From Bacillota bacterium (lineage in GTDB: Bacteria > Bacillota > Clostridia > Acetivibrionales > DSM-1351), in the NCBI GenBank assembly GCA_023390335.1, contig JAEWCZ010000066.1, positions 806,001 to 870,000 of the forward strand: a DNA stretch of 64,000 nt, in the 5' to 3' direction. Positions 26,422-35,432 of the stretch are shown one piece after another. Position 1 is the first letter of the stretch; each line of letters opens with the position of its first letter. The position numbers were made by a program, and so were the translations under genes. The notes under the pieces are model-generated. The model did no database searches. It saw only the letters and a program-made list of their open reading frames with translations, and had not been told where the DNA came from.

Positions 26422-27375
26422 ATGAAAAAACTTACATTAAATGACTACACAGAAATTAAATCATGGATGTATCGTAATGCAAGACCTATTGAGCTGGCAA
26501 TTTGGCAGTATTACTTTGAAAACGGCAGTAAGGAGACAGTGCTTTCTGCTTTAGAATTTTATCAAAATGATGACGGTGGTTTTGGTCATGCCCTTGAAGC
26601 AGATAGTTGGAATCCAAATTCATCTCCGTATACAACATTAAAGGCAATAAATATTTTAAAAGAAATTGGTTTTAATGATAAGCATCATCCCATAGTACAA
26701 GGAATATTTAAGTTCCTGGAAAGTAATGCTTATTGTACTGAAAATGGATGGTATTTCAACATTCCGTCTAATGATGATTATGCTCATGCACCTTGGTGGA
26801 CATACAATATGGAAGCCAACGCTTTTGAAGGCATTGGACTAACCGCGGAAATCATTAGTTTCATAATTTTGAATGCTGATAAAGACTCTGAAATATTCAA
26901 TAAAGCTCTGGTGATTTCTAACCGTATAATCGGTAAGATCAGTACAGCAGACAATTATGGAGAAATGGGAATAGGTGGTTATTGTGTGTTACTTGACACT
27001 TTGGAAAGAACAGGGCTGGCGTCACAATTTGACCATAATTCGCTTACAGAAAAAGTAAAAAAACTTGTATATAATTCTATAGAAAGAGATACATCTAAAT
27101 GGGATTATTATACTAGAAGGCCTTCTGATTATATAAATTCTCTTGAAAGTATCTTTTATAAAGATAATCGGGATATTATAGCAAAAGAGCTCGATTACCT
27201 AATTGACACAAGGCCTCAGAATGGTGTTTGGAGTATTACATGGAGCTGGTTTGAAAACAATGAGAGATTTGCAAAGGAATTCGCTATAAGTGAAAATTGG
27301 TGGAAAGCCAGAGTTGCCATAGATAAAACTATTTTTCTAAAAAACTTTTGCAGGCTTGACATCCCCATGCAATAA
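26422..27375 (+). CDS. Prenyltransferase/terpene-cyclase-like alpha/alpha-toroid protein, unknown role
   Basis: This predicted cytosolic protein of about 317 residues has repeats of the alpha/alpha-barrel kind: LEFYQNDDGGFGHALEADSW, YTTLKAINILKEIGF and DTRPQNGVWSITWSW, with the QxxDGGFG-type turn of squalene/oxidosqualene cyclase and prenyltransferase folds. The DxDD catalytic motif of cyclases is not visible, so a cyclase activity should not be assumed. ATG 26422 follows a gaggtga site. It is a stand-alone gene beside an AraC remnant. Confidence 0.75.
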   Translation: MKKLTLNDYTEIKSWMYRNARPIELAIWQYYFENGSKETVLSALEFYQNDDGGFGHALEADSWNPNSSPYTTLKAINILKEIGFNDKHHPIVQGIFKFLESNAYCTENGWYFNIPSNDDYAHAPWWTYNMEANAFEGIGLTAEIISFIILNADKDSEIFNKALVISNRIIGKISTADNYGEMGIGGYCVLLDTLERTGLASQFDHNSLTEKVKKLVYNSIERDTSKWDYYTRRPSDYINSLESIFYKDNRDIIAKELDYLIDTRPQNGVWSITWSWFENNERFAKEFAISENWWKARVAIDKTIFLKNFCRLDIPMQ

Positions 27376-27465
27376 ATAATACCTATTGCTATATAGTTGC
27401 CAATAAATGTATAATAAGTCTCAAGCAGGGAATTTTCTAATTAAAATTATAGGGGTTAAATTATA

Positions 27466-28737
27466 TTGAAAAGGATATTACTTATTATTATTTTGATTGC
27501 ATCTATATCAATTGCTATTACCGGATGCAAAATAGATTCTAAATTACCAAATCAATTATCACAAAAAGAAAAATTAGCAGATTTTGAATACATGTACAAT
27601 ATACTTAAAGAAAATTATCCTTTTTTCGAAGTTAATAAACGAGTTAATGACGTAGATTGGTTAGCAAAGAAAGATACATATGTAAATATGGTGAAGTCAA
27701 CAAAAAATGACGAGCAATTTTTTAATACAATGTCAAAAGTACTTAAGGAACTTCATAATGGACATACTCGCATGTTTAACCAACATGATTATATTTATTG
27801 GAAAAATCTTGTCTTAAACTGGGATAGCGGTAGTAATGAACCTTGGTTAAAAGAATTAAATAGTGATAAAGTTTTATTACGCTATAACCAAAAAGATAGT
27901 AAACAATCAGTTTCAAATACATCAGAGATATTTCAGGGAAACAACGTAGGCAACGGCAAATTCGGTATTTTAGGTTTTTTACCACATAAAAATACTGATA
28001 CAAAAATAATTAAAAAAGGGAAAGTTGCATACCTGGCTGTTAAAGGATTTGATTATTATAATATTGAAAAAGATGGAAAAATAATAAAGCCATTTCTTAA
28101 TAGCATTAAAGACTACGACAAATTGATTATTGATATTAGAGGAAATGGTGGAGGTAATGACAGATACTGGACGGAAAATATTGTTCAGCCTCTTATTAAC
28201 AAGTCACTAAGTAACAAAATATACTGGGTTTTTAGGGGAGCACACTTTGAGGAGCCATTTATTAGTCATATGATTGGGAATGGCTATGAAAGACTGAATT
28301 TAGTCAGTGAAATTGAAAAGGAAGGTTTAACGAATACACCACCTGAATTGAAAAAGAATTTCAAGTATTACAAAAAGATTGTAAGTACAATTCATCCCGT
28401 TAACCCTATAAATTTTAAGGGCAAAATATATTTGCTTGTTGATAAAAACGTTTTTTCTTCAGCAGAAGGCTTTGCTATATTTTGTAAAAATACCGGTTTT
28501 GCGACCATAGTAGGAGAAAAAACCGGAGGCGATGGTATTGTTGGAAGTCCTTTAATTTGTGCATTGCCTAATAGTGGCTATGTATTTGGTCTCTCAATGA
28601 CAATGGGATTAACTGATAATGGGACTTGTAACGAAGAGTTCAAAACTATTCCCGATGTAGAAATTACGCAAAAATGGTACAACAATTTTTTTCAGGACAA
28701 ATCTATTGATTATGTTCTGACCGGAAATACAAAATAA
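27466..28737 (+). CDS. S41-family peptidase, lipoprotein
   Basis: This 423-residue protein starts at TTG with an agggg site. The signal peptide ends in the lipobox ITGC (Cys21), so it is lipid-anchored outside. The C-terminal half is a tail-specific protease-type S41 domain. It has IIDIRGNGGGNDRYW (substrate-groove strand), the likely catalytic Ser in NVFSSAEGFAIFC, and GEKTGGDGIVGSP. No PDZ domain is evident between the N-terminal helical part and the core. Such lipoproteins are common in clostridia and their substrates are not known. Confidence 0.85.
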   Translation: MKRILLIIILIASISIAITGCKIDSKLPNQLSQKEKLADFEYMYNILKENYPFFEVNKRVNDVDWLAKKDTYVNMVKSTKNDEQFFNTMSKVLKELHNGHTRMFNQHDYIYWKNLVLNWDSGSNEPWLKELNSDKVLLRYNQKDSKQSVSNTSEIFQGNNVGNGKFGILGFLPHKNTDTKIIKKGKVAYLAVKGFDYYNIEKDGKIIKPFLNSIKDYDKLIIDIRGNGGGNDRYWTENIVQPLINKSLSNKIYWVFRGAHFEEPFISHMIGNGYERLNLVSEIEKEGLTNTPPELKKNFKYYKKIVSTIHPVNPINFKGKIYLLVDKNVFSSAEGFAIFCKNTGFATIVGEKTGGDGIVGSPLICALPNSGYVFGLSMTMGLTDNGTCNEEFKTIPDVEITQKWYNNFFQDKSIDYVLTGNTK

Positions 28738-28749
28738 TTGGGATTATAA

Positions 28750-29370
28750 TCACCCTATTTTATTTAACAAAATACTTCCGCCATAAGGTTTAAAAAGCTC
28801 TGCAATCTTTAAATAATTACTCTTGCAATCAAGCCAGACAAAAGAATCCTCCGGACTTAAAATTACAGGCATCCTGCTGTGTATATATGACATCTGCTCG
28901 TTTGCATCTGTAGTCAGGATAACAAATCTGTTATTTACAGCTCCCATGTTATCAATGAAACTATTGTACAATCCTGCCATATATACTAGATTACTTGTTG
29001 CAGGGCGAATAAAGTACTTTTCCTTTTTACCGTCAGCTTTTCTCCATTCATAAAAACCGCTTGCAGGGATGATACATCTTCCTGATTGAAGAAGCTTTCT
29101 GAAGGTTGGTTTTTCATGAACAGTTTCACTTCTGGCATTTATAATAACCCCACTAGACTGTTTGAAATTAGGGAATCCCCACTTGAGCAAATCAGTTGAT
29201 TTTGTTCCATCAGAAGAAACAGCAGTTATAACCGGAACGGCATCAGTAGGAAAAATTTCACCTGTTCTCATTGTTGCAGCTTTTCCTTTAAGCTTTTCAT
29301 TAATATCATTAACTATATTTCTGAGCTCCTGATTTTCTTCCTCTGTAAAAATAGCGTACCTTCCACACAT
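28750..29370 (-). CDS. SRAP-domain (HMCES/YedK) abasic-site protein
   Basis: This 206-residue SRAP protein has the invariant N-terminal MCGRYAIF, in which Cys2 becomes the N-terminal residue and bonds to abasic sites in single-stranded DNA. The supporting residues are visible: Asn in VIINARSETVHEKPTFRKLL, Glu in ASGFYEW, and His in SYIHSRMPVIL. The family shields abasic sites during replication. A ggagg site precedes ATG 29370. It sits beside the SOS-boxed Y-polymerase operon, consistent with a local DNA-damage theme, though no LexA box is seen at this gene. Confidence 0.93.
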   Translation of the reverse strand: MCGRYAIFTEEENQELRNIVNDINEKLKGKAATMRTGEIFPTDAVPVITAVSSDGTKSTDLLKWGFPNFKQSSGVIINARSETVHEKPTFRKLLQSGRCIIPASGFYEWRKADGKKEKYFIRPATSNLVYMAGLYNSFIDNMGAVNNRFVILTTDANEQMSYIHSRMPVILSPEDSFVWLDCKSNYLKIAELFKPYGGSILLNKIG

Positions 29371-29394
29371 ATATATTGCTCCTCCAAGTCAATT

Positions 29395-29476
29395 CGTATA
29401 TCTTGTCTACTATATATTTTACTCCATCTTCCCAAACAATAACAGGTATCGTCTTATTAGAAGAAAATGTTGCATG
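29395..29476 (-). pseudogene. Diverged partial copy of the small gene at 29743-29976
   Basis: Bases 29395-29476 match 29865-29950 over almost the whole length with a few substitutions and small gaps. Read on the minus strand, this copy gives HATFSSNKTIPVIVWEDGVK against NATFSPSGELIPVSFVWEDG in the intact gene. The start and the second half are missing. It lies just upstream of the SRAP start, so it also occupies that gene's leader. Confidence 0.65.
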
Positions 29477-29566
29477 GTTAGTAAAGGGAATAAGTTTTGG
29501 GGAAAAGAGGGAATATTGGGATAATAGTGTAAAATATAACCTATAAAAATAAATGGGGGTAAAAAA

Positions 29567-29739
29567 ATGAGAAACCTAAAAAACTATTGTCTTTAATACT
29601 AATATTTCTAATGGTAACGGGGTTAAGAAATATAGTATATGCTGAAACATGTGATACCTCAGCAGAAGGTGAATGGATTGGGAACGGCGACAGAGTAAAT
29701 GAAGGAATTAATTATTTTCCGTTCATGATGGCACTATAA
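29567..29739 (+). pseudogene. Remnant of a secreted-protein gene
   Basis: A ggggg ribosome site leads to ATG 29567, but that frame stops after nine codons. One frame over, the sequence reads a clear signal peptide, KKLLSLILIFLMVTG, then AETCDTSAEGEWIGNGDRVN, and stops at 29739. A one-base frameshift near 29576 and loss of the 3' part best explain this. The mature part is too short to name. Confidence 0.5.
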
Positions 29740-29742
29740 GAG

Positions 29743-29976
29743 TTACTTGCCCTCTATAAACCAACGTCCTTCTTCAAAAAAAATAAATATTTCTTTTCCC
29801 ATAACCTTACAACGGTAGCGGATACCTTGGCCTCCTACTTTTAAACTTGCCGCTTTTTTATAATCGTATACCTTGTCTATTGTATATTTTGATCCATCTT
29901 CCCAAACAAAGGACACAGGTATCAGCTCACCGCTGGGAGAAAATGTTGCATTTAATTTTACAAAAACCTTTTTCAT
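29743..29976 (-). CDS. Small protein co-transcribed with DinB, unknown
   Basis: This 77-residue, mostly beta protein contains VSFVWEDGSKYTIDKVYDYK and GGQGIRYRCKVMGKEIFI. It starts nine bases after the polymerase stop with an aaggtga site, so it belongs to the SOS operon. I believe short proteins of this kind commonly follow Y-family polymerase genes in clostridia, from memory. A role in mutagenic repair is a guess from position. A decayed partial copy lies 400 bp away. Confidence 0.75.
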   Translation of the reverse strand: MKKVFVKLNATFSPSGELIPVSFVWEDGSKYTIDKVYDYKKAASLKVGGQGIRYRCKVMGKEIFIFFEEGRWFIEGK

Positions 29977-29985
29977 AATATCACC

Positions 29986-31227
29986 TTACCTAAAAAATGA
30001 AACAGGATGAATAATATTGTCTTCAACTGGGTTTGCATTAAGAGCACTATCTTTAAGCAAGATTGCTCTTTGAACAGAGTAATGGCCAAACCTTTTACGA
30101 ATAGCATCAATACTAAATTCCAGAGTTTCCAATTGTGGACGTTTATTATAATCCTCAAAAAAGGAAAGCTGGGTATGAGTGTCTGCCGTAACCAAATCAG
30201 TTGAACGTATGCCAAGAGAACGAATAGGTTTATGCCAGCTCCAATTTGCATTAAAAATATCCATAGCTTTGCGTGAAATTTCACCGGATATATAGCTGGG
30301 AACCGGGAGCTTTGCTTGCCGTTCAATTGATGCAAGCTCACTATCACGAATAGAAATCTGTATTGTAGATCCCTTTAAATTATGTTTTCTAAGCCTTTCT
30401 GCAACACTTTCCGCCAATACCGTAAAAGTCAGCATGACATCCTCTGTGTTTACAAGATCCCTTGCGGTTGTCATGCTGTTTCCAATTCCCTTGATAGTTT
30501 CCTGGTAATCTGTTGCAGTTACTTCGGAATAGTCCATGCCATTAGCAAAATTCCAGAGAATTTCTCCCCACTTCCCAAGGTGCCTTTTAATGAAAGAGAG
30601 AGGTGTTCCTGCAAGGTCACCGATAGTCATAATACCTACCTGATTCAGTTTCCTCCGGGTTGACCTTCCTACATAAAGCAATTCGCCAACATTTAATTCC
30701 CAAACCATTTCCTTAAAATTATTTTCACTAATAACAGTAGTAGCATTAGGCTTTTGTAAATCAGACCCCAGTTTTGCAAATATCTTATTAAAGCTTACTC
30801 CCACCGAAGCAGTAACACCAAGCTCTGTTTTAATAAGTTCACGTATTTCATTTGCAATCTTTTCTCCATCCCCGAACAGCTTGGTGCTTTCAGAAACGTC
30901 AATCCAGCACTCATCTATTCCAAAACTTTCAACAAGGTTGGAATACCTGGAATAAATTTCTCTGGCCTCCCTTGAGAACCTTAGGTATAAAGCATAATTG
31001 GGATTAACAACTACGAGGTTTGGACACTTTTGTTTTGCCTGCCAAATAGCCTCGCCTGTTTTTATCCCAAACTTTTTTGCAATATAATTTTTAGCCAGGA
31101 TAATTCCGTGACGTAAATCCTGACTTCCGCACACAGCTAAAGGACAATCCCTGAACTGTGGATTATACAGACATTCAACAGAAGCGTAAAAATTATTCAG
31201 GTCACAGTGTAAAATTACTCTATCCAT
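29986..31227 (-). CDS. dinB: Y-family DNA polymerase (Pol IV / DinB)
   Basis: This polymerase of about 413 residues begins MDRVILHCDLNNFYASVE, with the catalytic Asp of motif I. The second acidic site is in ESFGIDECWIDVSES. Other parts are the steric-gate region at NFYASVE, ASVGVSFNKIFAKLGSD, the helix-hairpin-helix QVGIMTIGDLAG and a little-finger domain at the end. It copies past damaged bases. The ATG at 31227 has a ctggag site; the open frame extends 39 codons further but covers the promoter. Two LexA boxes lie just upstream, so it is SOS-induced. The C-terminus has no clear beta-clamp motif that I can name with confidence. Confidence 0.95.
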   Translation of the reverse strand: MDRVILHCDLNNFYASVECLYNPQFRDCPLAVCGSQDLRHGIILAKNYIAKKFGIKTGEAIWQAKQKCPNLVVVNPNYALYLRFSREAREIYSRYSNLVESFGIDECWIDVSESTKLFGDGEKIANEIRELIKTELGVTASVGVSFNKIFAKLGSDLQKPNATTVISENNFKEMVWELNVGELLYVGRSTRRKLNQVGIMTIGDLAGTPLSFIKRHLGKWGEILWNFANGMDYSEVTATDYQETIKGIGNSMTTARDLVNTEDVMLTFTVLAESVAERLRKHNLKGSTIQISIRDSELASIERQAKLPVPSYISGEISRKAMDIFNANWSWHKPIRSLGIRSTDLVTADTHTQLSFFEDYNKRPQLETLEFSIDAIRKRFGHYSVQRAILLKDSALNANPVEDNIIHPVSFFR

Positions 31228-31242
31228 AAAGTCACTCCAGTC

Positions 31243-31292
31243 AGAACATTTGTTCGCATATTTATTATAAATCCGAACAAATGTTCTTGTAA
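31243..31292 (-). promoter_or_regulatory. Double LexA (SOS) operator and promoter of dinB
   Basis: Two LexA boxes of the Gram-positive type, AGAACATTTGTTCG (31243-31256) and CGAACAAATGTTCT (31274-31287), have centres 31 bp apart, three helical turns. On the minus strand a promoter TTACAA (31287-31292), 17-bp spacer, TATAAT (31264-31269) is interleaved: one box fills the spacer and the other covers the start-site region. LexA would therefore block polymerase directly. Confidence 0.9.
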
Positions 31293-31391
31293 AGAGGTAA
31301 AATTGTGTATATCTAAAATTGCTTTGCTTTTTGTATAAAATCATTACAACATTATGTAGACTATTAAAATATTCTGTAATATAATATCAAT

Positions 31392-31490
31392 CGTAAATGT
31401 AAATTATGTAAACATTTACGGAATTTATGGATGTAATAACGTAAAAAGTAATATGTTTACATAACTTCCCAATAAAGAGCTTTTTGGGAA
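31392..31490. promoter_or_regulatory. Two inverted repeats in the leader of the SLH protein gene
   Basis: CGTAAATGT (31392-31400) and ACATTTACG (31412-31420) form a 9-bp inverted repeat. TTCCCAA (31466-31472) and TTGGGAA (31484-31490) form a second. They lie 85-180 bp before the ATG at 31575. They may be an operator and an mRNA hairpin. I compared the leader with c-di-GMP, FMN and TPP riboswitch patterns and found no match. Confidence 0.4.
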
Positions 31491-31574
31491 TTTAATTGTA
31501 CTCTATGCATGTAACAAGGCAATTGAGACAATCGGCAAGCTATGAAATTTATACACCAAAAGGAGGAATATTAC

Positions 31575-34500
31575 ATGCACAATCGGAAAGCCAAATTTTT
31601 AAGCGTTGCATTATCGGCGGTTATGGCACTCTCAACCTTAGTTATACCTTTTAATGCAAATGCAGCATCTGCAACAGGTCAATACATTATTGGTGACGGA
31701 AGCGGAGGCGGAGGCGGAGGAGCAAGCGGCAACAACTTTGCCGGAGGCGCCGGAGGTAACGGCGGAGGAGATAATGATACAATTAACGGCACAACAGGAA
31801 GTGACGTTATATTTGGGGATGGCAGCGGCGGCGGAGCCGGGTGCAGAAGTGTAGGCGGTTCAATCAACCCCAGAGGAGGAGTTGGTGGAGGCGGAGATGA
31901 CATAATCAACGGAGGAGAAGGTGATGATGTCATATTCGGTGATGGTTTTAACGGACAGGATTATCTTGGATGGTATCCCGGAAACGGAGGAATCGGCGGA
32001 GGTGGAGCCGGAGGAGCAGGCGGTATCTTTGGACAGCCTCCTGCAGGTGGAATCGGTGGAATTGGCGGCGGAGGCGGCGGAGCCGGAGGAAGCGGCGCAT
32101 GTATTCCCGGCCCTACTCTTATCCCCGGAGTAGGTAATTCCGGAGGAGTTCAAAGCGGTACAAACGGTGGTAACGGTGGAGCAAGTGCAGCATCTAGTGA
32201 AAATGCAGTTCCCGGTGTAGGCGGTGCACCTTCTGTATATGCAGGAGGCGGTGGAGCAGGATTCGGGGGTGCCGCAGGAGGAGCCGGGTCCAATAATGCC
32301 AATGGACTAACCGGAGCCAACGGAGGTACCAACCAACATACATATAATGACACTGCAGGTAGCGTACGTGGCTATTTCACAGAATCAATACTGCGTACCT
32401 TATTATTGAGCAACCCAACCTTTGGTGCTGGAAACGACACAATTAACGGTGGTGGAGGGAATAATAACCTGTTCGGCCTGGGTGGACATAATACATTTAT
32501 AGTTGATTCAGCTGATAACGCGTCAAGAACTGTAATATGGGATTTCAAATATGGAGATAAGCTTTTTCTGCAAAATGATGGAGTTTTAATTTCTCAGGTT
32601 CTTTCAGAAAGTGTTTTAGACGCGGTATCATATGGTGACTTTGATGGAGACGGTGTTTCTGATGATACCAGAATTATGTTCAATTCTAATCCGGTAGATC
32701 TTATAGATATTTTGCTGTCAAAGACTAACAATGCAGGAACAAATGGAGAAATATCTCCATCAAATTCAGCACCTGTTATTGATTTAAATAATAATATAAA
32801 TGTTTATGATTTAACTAAAGGATTTGATTGCTGGTTTGGAGCCGGAGCAGTTGTAAATGATCGTGACGGTGATCAGGACTGGGATGGCGGAAAGATGGAA
32901 GTAAAAGTCCAAGCAAATCCGGCTGAGAATGATGAAATAGGTGTTTTTGAAAATTCAACCTTAGCTCCAATAATAGCTTTGTCAGGTACTGATGTTACCG
33001 CGGAAGGGGTATCTATCGGAACAATGTCTGCACCTGCGGCTACAGGCGCTAATATGGCAAAATACTTAGTATCCGGAAATACATTGTTTACTGTAACATT
33101 TAACAGCAATGCTACAAATGAATATGTTCGTAAACTGGTAAACCATTTGCTTTTCAAATCGGTCAATGCAGGAAACGGAAACCGCGTAGTATCAGTAAAA
33201 CTTACAGATAAACATGGGAACTCTTCGATGGATACAGAGGTAATCGGAGCTAACGTTCCGGCAGCTGCACCTGTATTTCAAAGTGCTTCTACAGATACAA
33301 CAGGTTTTAAAATAATTGCTGCTTTTGATAAAACCATGATGTCAAGTCCTGATGGAAGACAAGGCCAGTTTACTGTGACTGTTGACGACGTTTCAGTACC
33401 TGTTATATCTGTAGCTAATGCAGACTTTGATTCAACATTGGAGTTTACTCTTGCAACTCCTGTTGTAAACGGACAGGTTGTTAAGATATCCTACACAACC
33501 GGAAATATAATTTCCGCAGATACAGGAGTACTGGCAACATTCGGACTTCAGGATGTTGTAAACAATGTACCGGCACTATATACAGTACCCGGTGTACCAC
33601 AAACTGTAAAAGCAGTTGCAGGCAATGCACAGGCGACAGTTACTTTTGATGCTCCTGTGTCAGATGGAGGAAGTCCGGTTACAGGGTATATTATAACATC
33701 AGCTCCGGGAGGTATTACAGCTACCGGAAGCACAAATTCAATAACAGTTACAGGTCTTACCAATGGTACAACCTACACCTTTACCGTAAAGGCTGTAAAT
33801 GTGGCCGGAGAGGGCAGCGAGTCTGCACCATCTAATCAGGTGACACCTTCAGCACCTTACAGCGGGGGTGGAGATTCAACAGGGACACCTGCAACGCCAA
33901 CACCGGTTGACACAGGGGTTGAGATACTGGTAAATGGTAAGGTTGAAACTGCTGCAACTGCCAAAAAAACAGAGCAGGATGGTAAATCAGTATTAACACT
34001 TACGGTTGATGATAAAAAAGTAAAAGAGAAAATAGAACAAGAAGGTAACAATGCAGTTGTTACAATTCCCGTAAAGAACAGTTCAGATATTGTTGTAAGC
34101 CAATTGACAGGGCAGACTGTAAAATATATGGAAACAAAGAATTCTGTTTTGGAAGTCAAAACAAATAACGTAACCTATACAATACAGGCTTCACAAATCA
34201 ATATAGACAATGTAAGTGAAAAGATAGGCAAACAAGTTGAATTAAAGGATATCAATGTAGACATAAAAATTTCAGCATCTCAGGATAGTGCAGTAAAGAC
34301 TGTAGAAACTACGGCTAAAACTAACAACTATCAGGTTATGGTGAAGCCTGTAGACTTTGATATTACATGTTCAAACGGTAACAAAACTGTAGATGTTACA
34401 AGGTTTAATGCGTATGTTGAAAGAATGGTTGCAATACCGGACGGAATAGACCCAAACAAGATTACTACCGGAATTGTACTTAACGCTGACGGATCATTCT

Positions 34501-35171
34501 CTCATGTACCAACGGTTATCACTAAAATAGACAACAGATATTATGCAAAAATAAACAGCCTTACAAATAGTACATATTCAGTAATCTGGAGTCCAAAAAC
34601 ATTTGACGATGTAGAAAACCATTGGGCAAAGGCTGCTGTTAACGATATGGGCTCAAGACTTATAATCAGCGGGGTGGGCAATGGAAAATTTGCACCTCAA
34701 AGAGATATTACAAGAGCTGAATTTGCTACAATAGTTGTAAAAGGTCTTGGCTTAATGCGTACCGGAACAGGAAAAGATACCTTTGAGGATGTGGCAAAAG
34801 GTACATGGTACTATGATGCAGTTTCCATTGCAAGCGAGTACGGAATTATTTCAGGCTATGGAAATGGAAAATTCGGCCCTATGGACAGAATATCACGTGA
34901 ACAGGCAATGACAATAATCGCAAAAGCAATGGATATAACAGGCTTAAACATTGAATTAACACAGGATGAGCAAGCAAGTATTCTTTCAGCGTTCAAAGAC
35001 TCTGAAATTGCTTCCAACTATGCTAAAACAGGAATTGCAGCCTGTGTAAAATCCGGAATTGTAACAGGAAGAGCAATCAATATGGTTGCACCAAAATCTG
35101 ATATTACAAGGGCTGAAACCGCAGTTATAGTGCGTAAACTCCTTCAAAAGTCAGAGCTTATTAATAAATAA
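31575..35171 (+). CDS. SLH-anchored surface protein with Gly-rich RTX-like head
   Basis: This protein of about 1198 residues starts at ATG 31575 behind aaaggagg. It has a signal peptide (ending NANAASA). A Gly-rich region (about 35-290) holds RTX-type Ca-binding nonapeptides in three patches (TTGSDVIFGDG, GGEGDDVIFGDG, GNDTINGGGGNN). A segment resembling the RTX C-cap (VIWDFKYGDKLFL) and an EF-like GDFDGDGVSDDT loop follow. Next come a SwmB-like beta domain (about 562-660), a fibronectin type III domain (about 667-760), a unique region, and three SLH repeats (about 1008-1198). SLH repeats bind pyruvylated wall polymer. Probably an adhesive or structural surface protein. Confidence 0.88.
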   Translation: MHNRKAKFLSVALSAVMALSTLVIPFNANAASATGQYIIGDGSGGGGGGASGNNFAGGAGGNGGGDNDTINGTTGSDVIFGDGSGGGAGCRSVGGSINPRGGVGGGGDDIINGGEGDDVIFGDGFNGQDYLGWYPGNGGIGGGGAGGAGGIFGQPPAGGIGGIGGGGGGAGGSGACIPGPTLIPGVGNSGGVQSGTNGGNGGASAASSENAVPGVGGAPSVYAGGGGAGFGGAAGGAGSNNANGLTGANGGTNQHTYNDTAGSVRGYFTESILRTLLLSNPTFGAGNDTINGGGGNNNLFGLGGHNTFIVDSADNASRTVIWDFKYGDKLFLQNDGVLISQVLSESVLDAVSYGDFDGDGVSDDTRIMFNSNPVDLIDILLSKTNNAGTNGEISPSNSAPVIDLNNNINVYDLTKGFDCWFGAGAVVNDRDGDQDWDGGKMEVKVQANPAENDEIGVFENSTLAPIIALSGTDVTAEGVSIGTMSAPAATGANMAKYLVSGNTLFTVTFNSNATNEYVRKLVNHLLFKSVNAGNGNRVVSVKLTDKHGNSSMDTEVIGANVPAAAPVFQSASTDTTGFKIIAAFDKTMMSSPDGRQGQFTVTVDDVSVPVISVANADFDSTLEFTLATPVVNGQVVKISYTTGNIISADTGVLATFGLQDVVNNVPALYTVPGVPQTVKAVAGNAQATVTFDAPVSDGGSPVTGYIITSAPGGITATGSTNSITVTGLTNGTTYTFTVKAVNVAGEGSESAPSNQVTPSAPYSGGGDSTGTPATPTPVDTGVEILVNGKVETAATAKKTEQDGKSVLTLTVDDKKVKEKIEQEGNNAVVTIPVKNSSDIVVSQLTGQTVKYMETKNSVLEVKTNNVTYTIQASQINIDNVSEKIGKQVELKDINVDIKISASQDSAVKTVETTAKTNNYQVMVKPVDFDITCSNGNKTVDVTRFNAYVERMVAIPDGIDPNKITTGIVLNADGSFSHVPTVITKIDNRYYAKINSLTNSTYSVIWSPKTFDDVENHWAKAAVNDMGSRLIISGVGNGKFAPQRDITRAEFATIVVKGLGLMRTGTGKDTFEDVAKGTWYYDAVSIASEYGIISGYGNGKFGPMDRISREQAMTIIAKAMDITGLNIELTQDEQASILSAFKDSEIASNYAKTGIAACVKSGIVTGRAINMVAPKSDITRAETAVIVRKLLQKSELINK

Positions 35172-35186
35172 GCAAAATAAAGTTGA

Positions 35187-35221
35187 AAACCCTGAAGGCC
35201 ACCAGTCTTCAGGGTTTTTTA
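35187..35221 (+). terminator. Terminator after the SLH protein gene
   Basis: AAACCCTGAAG and CTTCAGGGTTT form an 11-bp stem around a 9-base loop (GCCACCAGT region), followed by TTTT. It also separates this gene from the FMN riboswitch downstream. Confidence 0.9.
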
Positions 35222-35291
35222 ATAAAACTTGACTAAAACATCCAATACTGCTATAGTTTACTTTAATAAAATATGTTAATAATAAATAATG

Positions 35292-35413
35292 ACACTTCAG
35301 GGATAGGTGAAAATCCTTACCGGCGGTAGATAGCACAAGCTATAAGCCCGCGAGCGAAAGCAGATCCGGTCAAACTCCGGAGCCGACAGTACAGTCTGGA
35401 TGAAAGATAGTGT
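35292..35413 (+). ncRNA. FMN riboswitch (RFN element)
   Basis: The conserved RFN landmarks appear in order: GGATAGGTGAAAATCC, TTACCGGCGGTA, AGCCCGCGAGCG, AGATCCGGTCAAACTCCGGA, GCCGACAGT and GTCTGGATGAAAGA. P1 closes with ACACT (35292-35296) and AGTGT (35409-35413). It controls the ribD-ribE-ribBA-ribH operon in response to FMN. Confidence 0.97.
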
Positions 35414-35432
35414 ATTTAATTTTGCTATTTTG

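Noticed and set aside
26422..27375. Functional squalene or terpene cyclase
   Set aside because: The DxDD-type catalytic motif is not visible; only the fold pattern is present.
31392..31574. c-di-GMP or other riboswitch in the SLH gene leader
   Set aside because: The conserved cores of the c-di-GMP, FMN, TPP and M-box classes are not present; only simple inverted repeats are seen.
31679..32353. Antisense ORFs across the Gly-rich SLH region
   Set aside because: GGA/GGC-rich codons read as Pro/Ala on the other strand and keep long frames open by composition alone.
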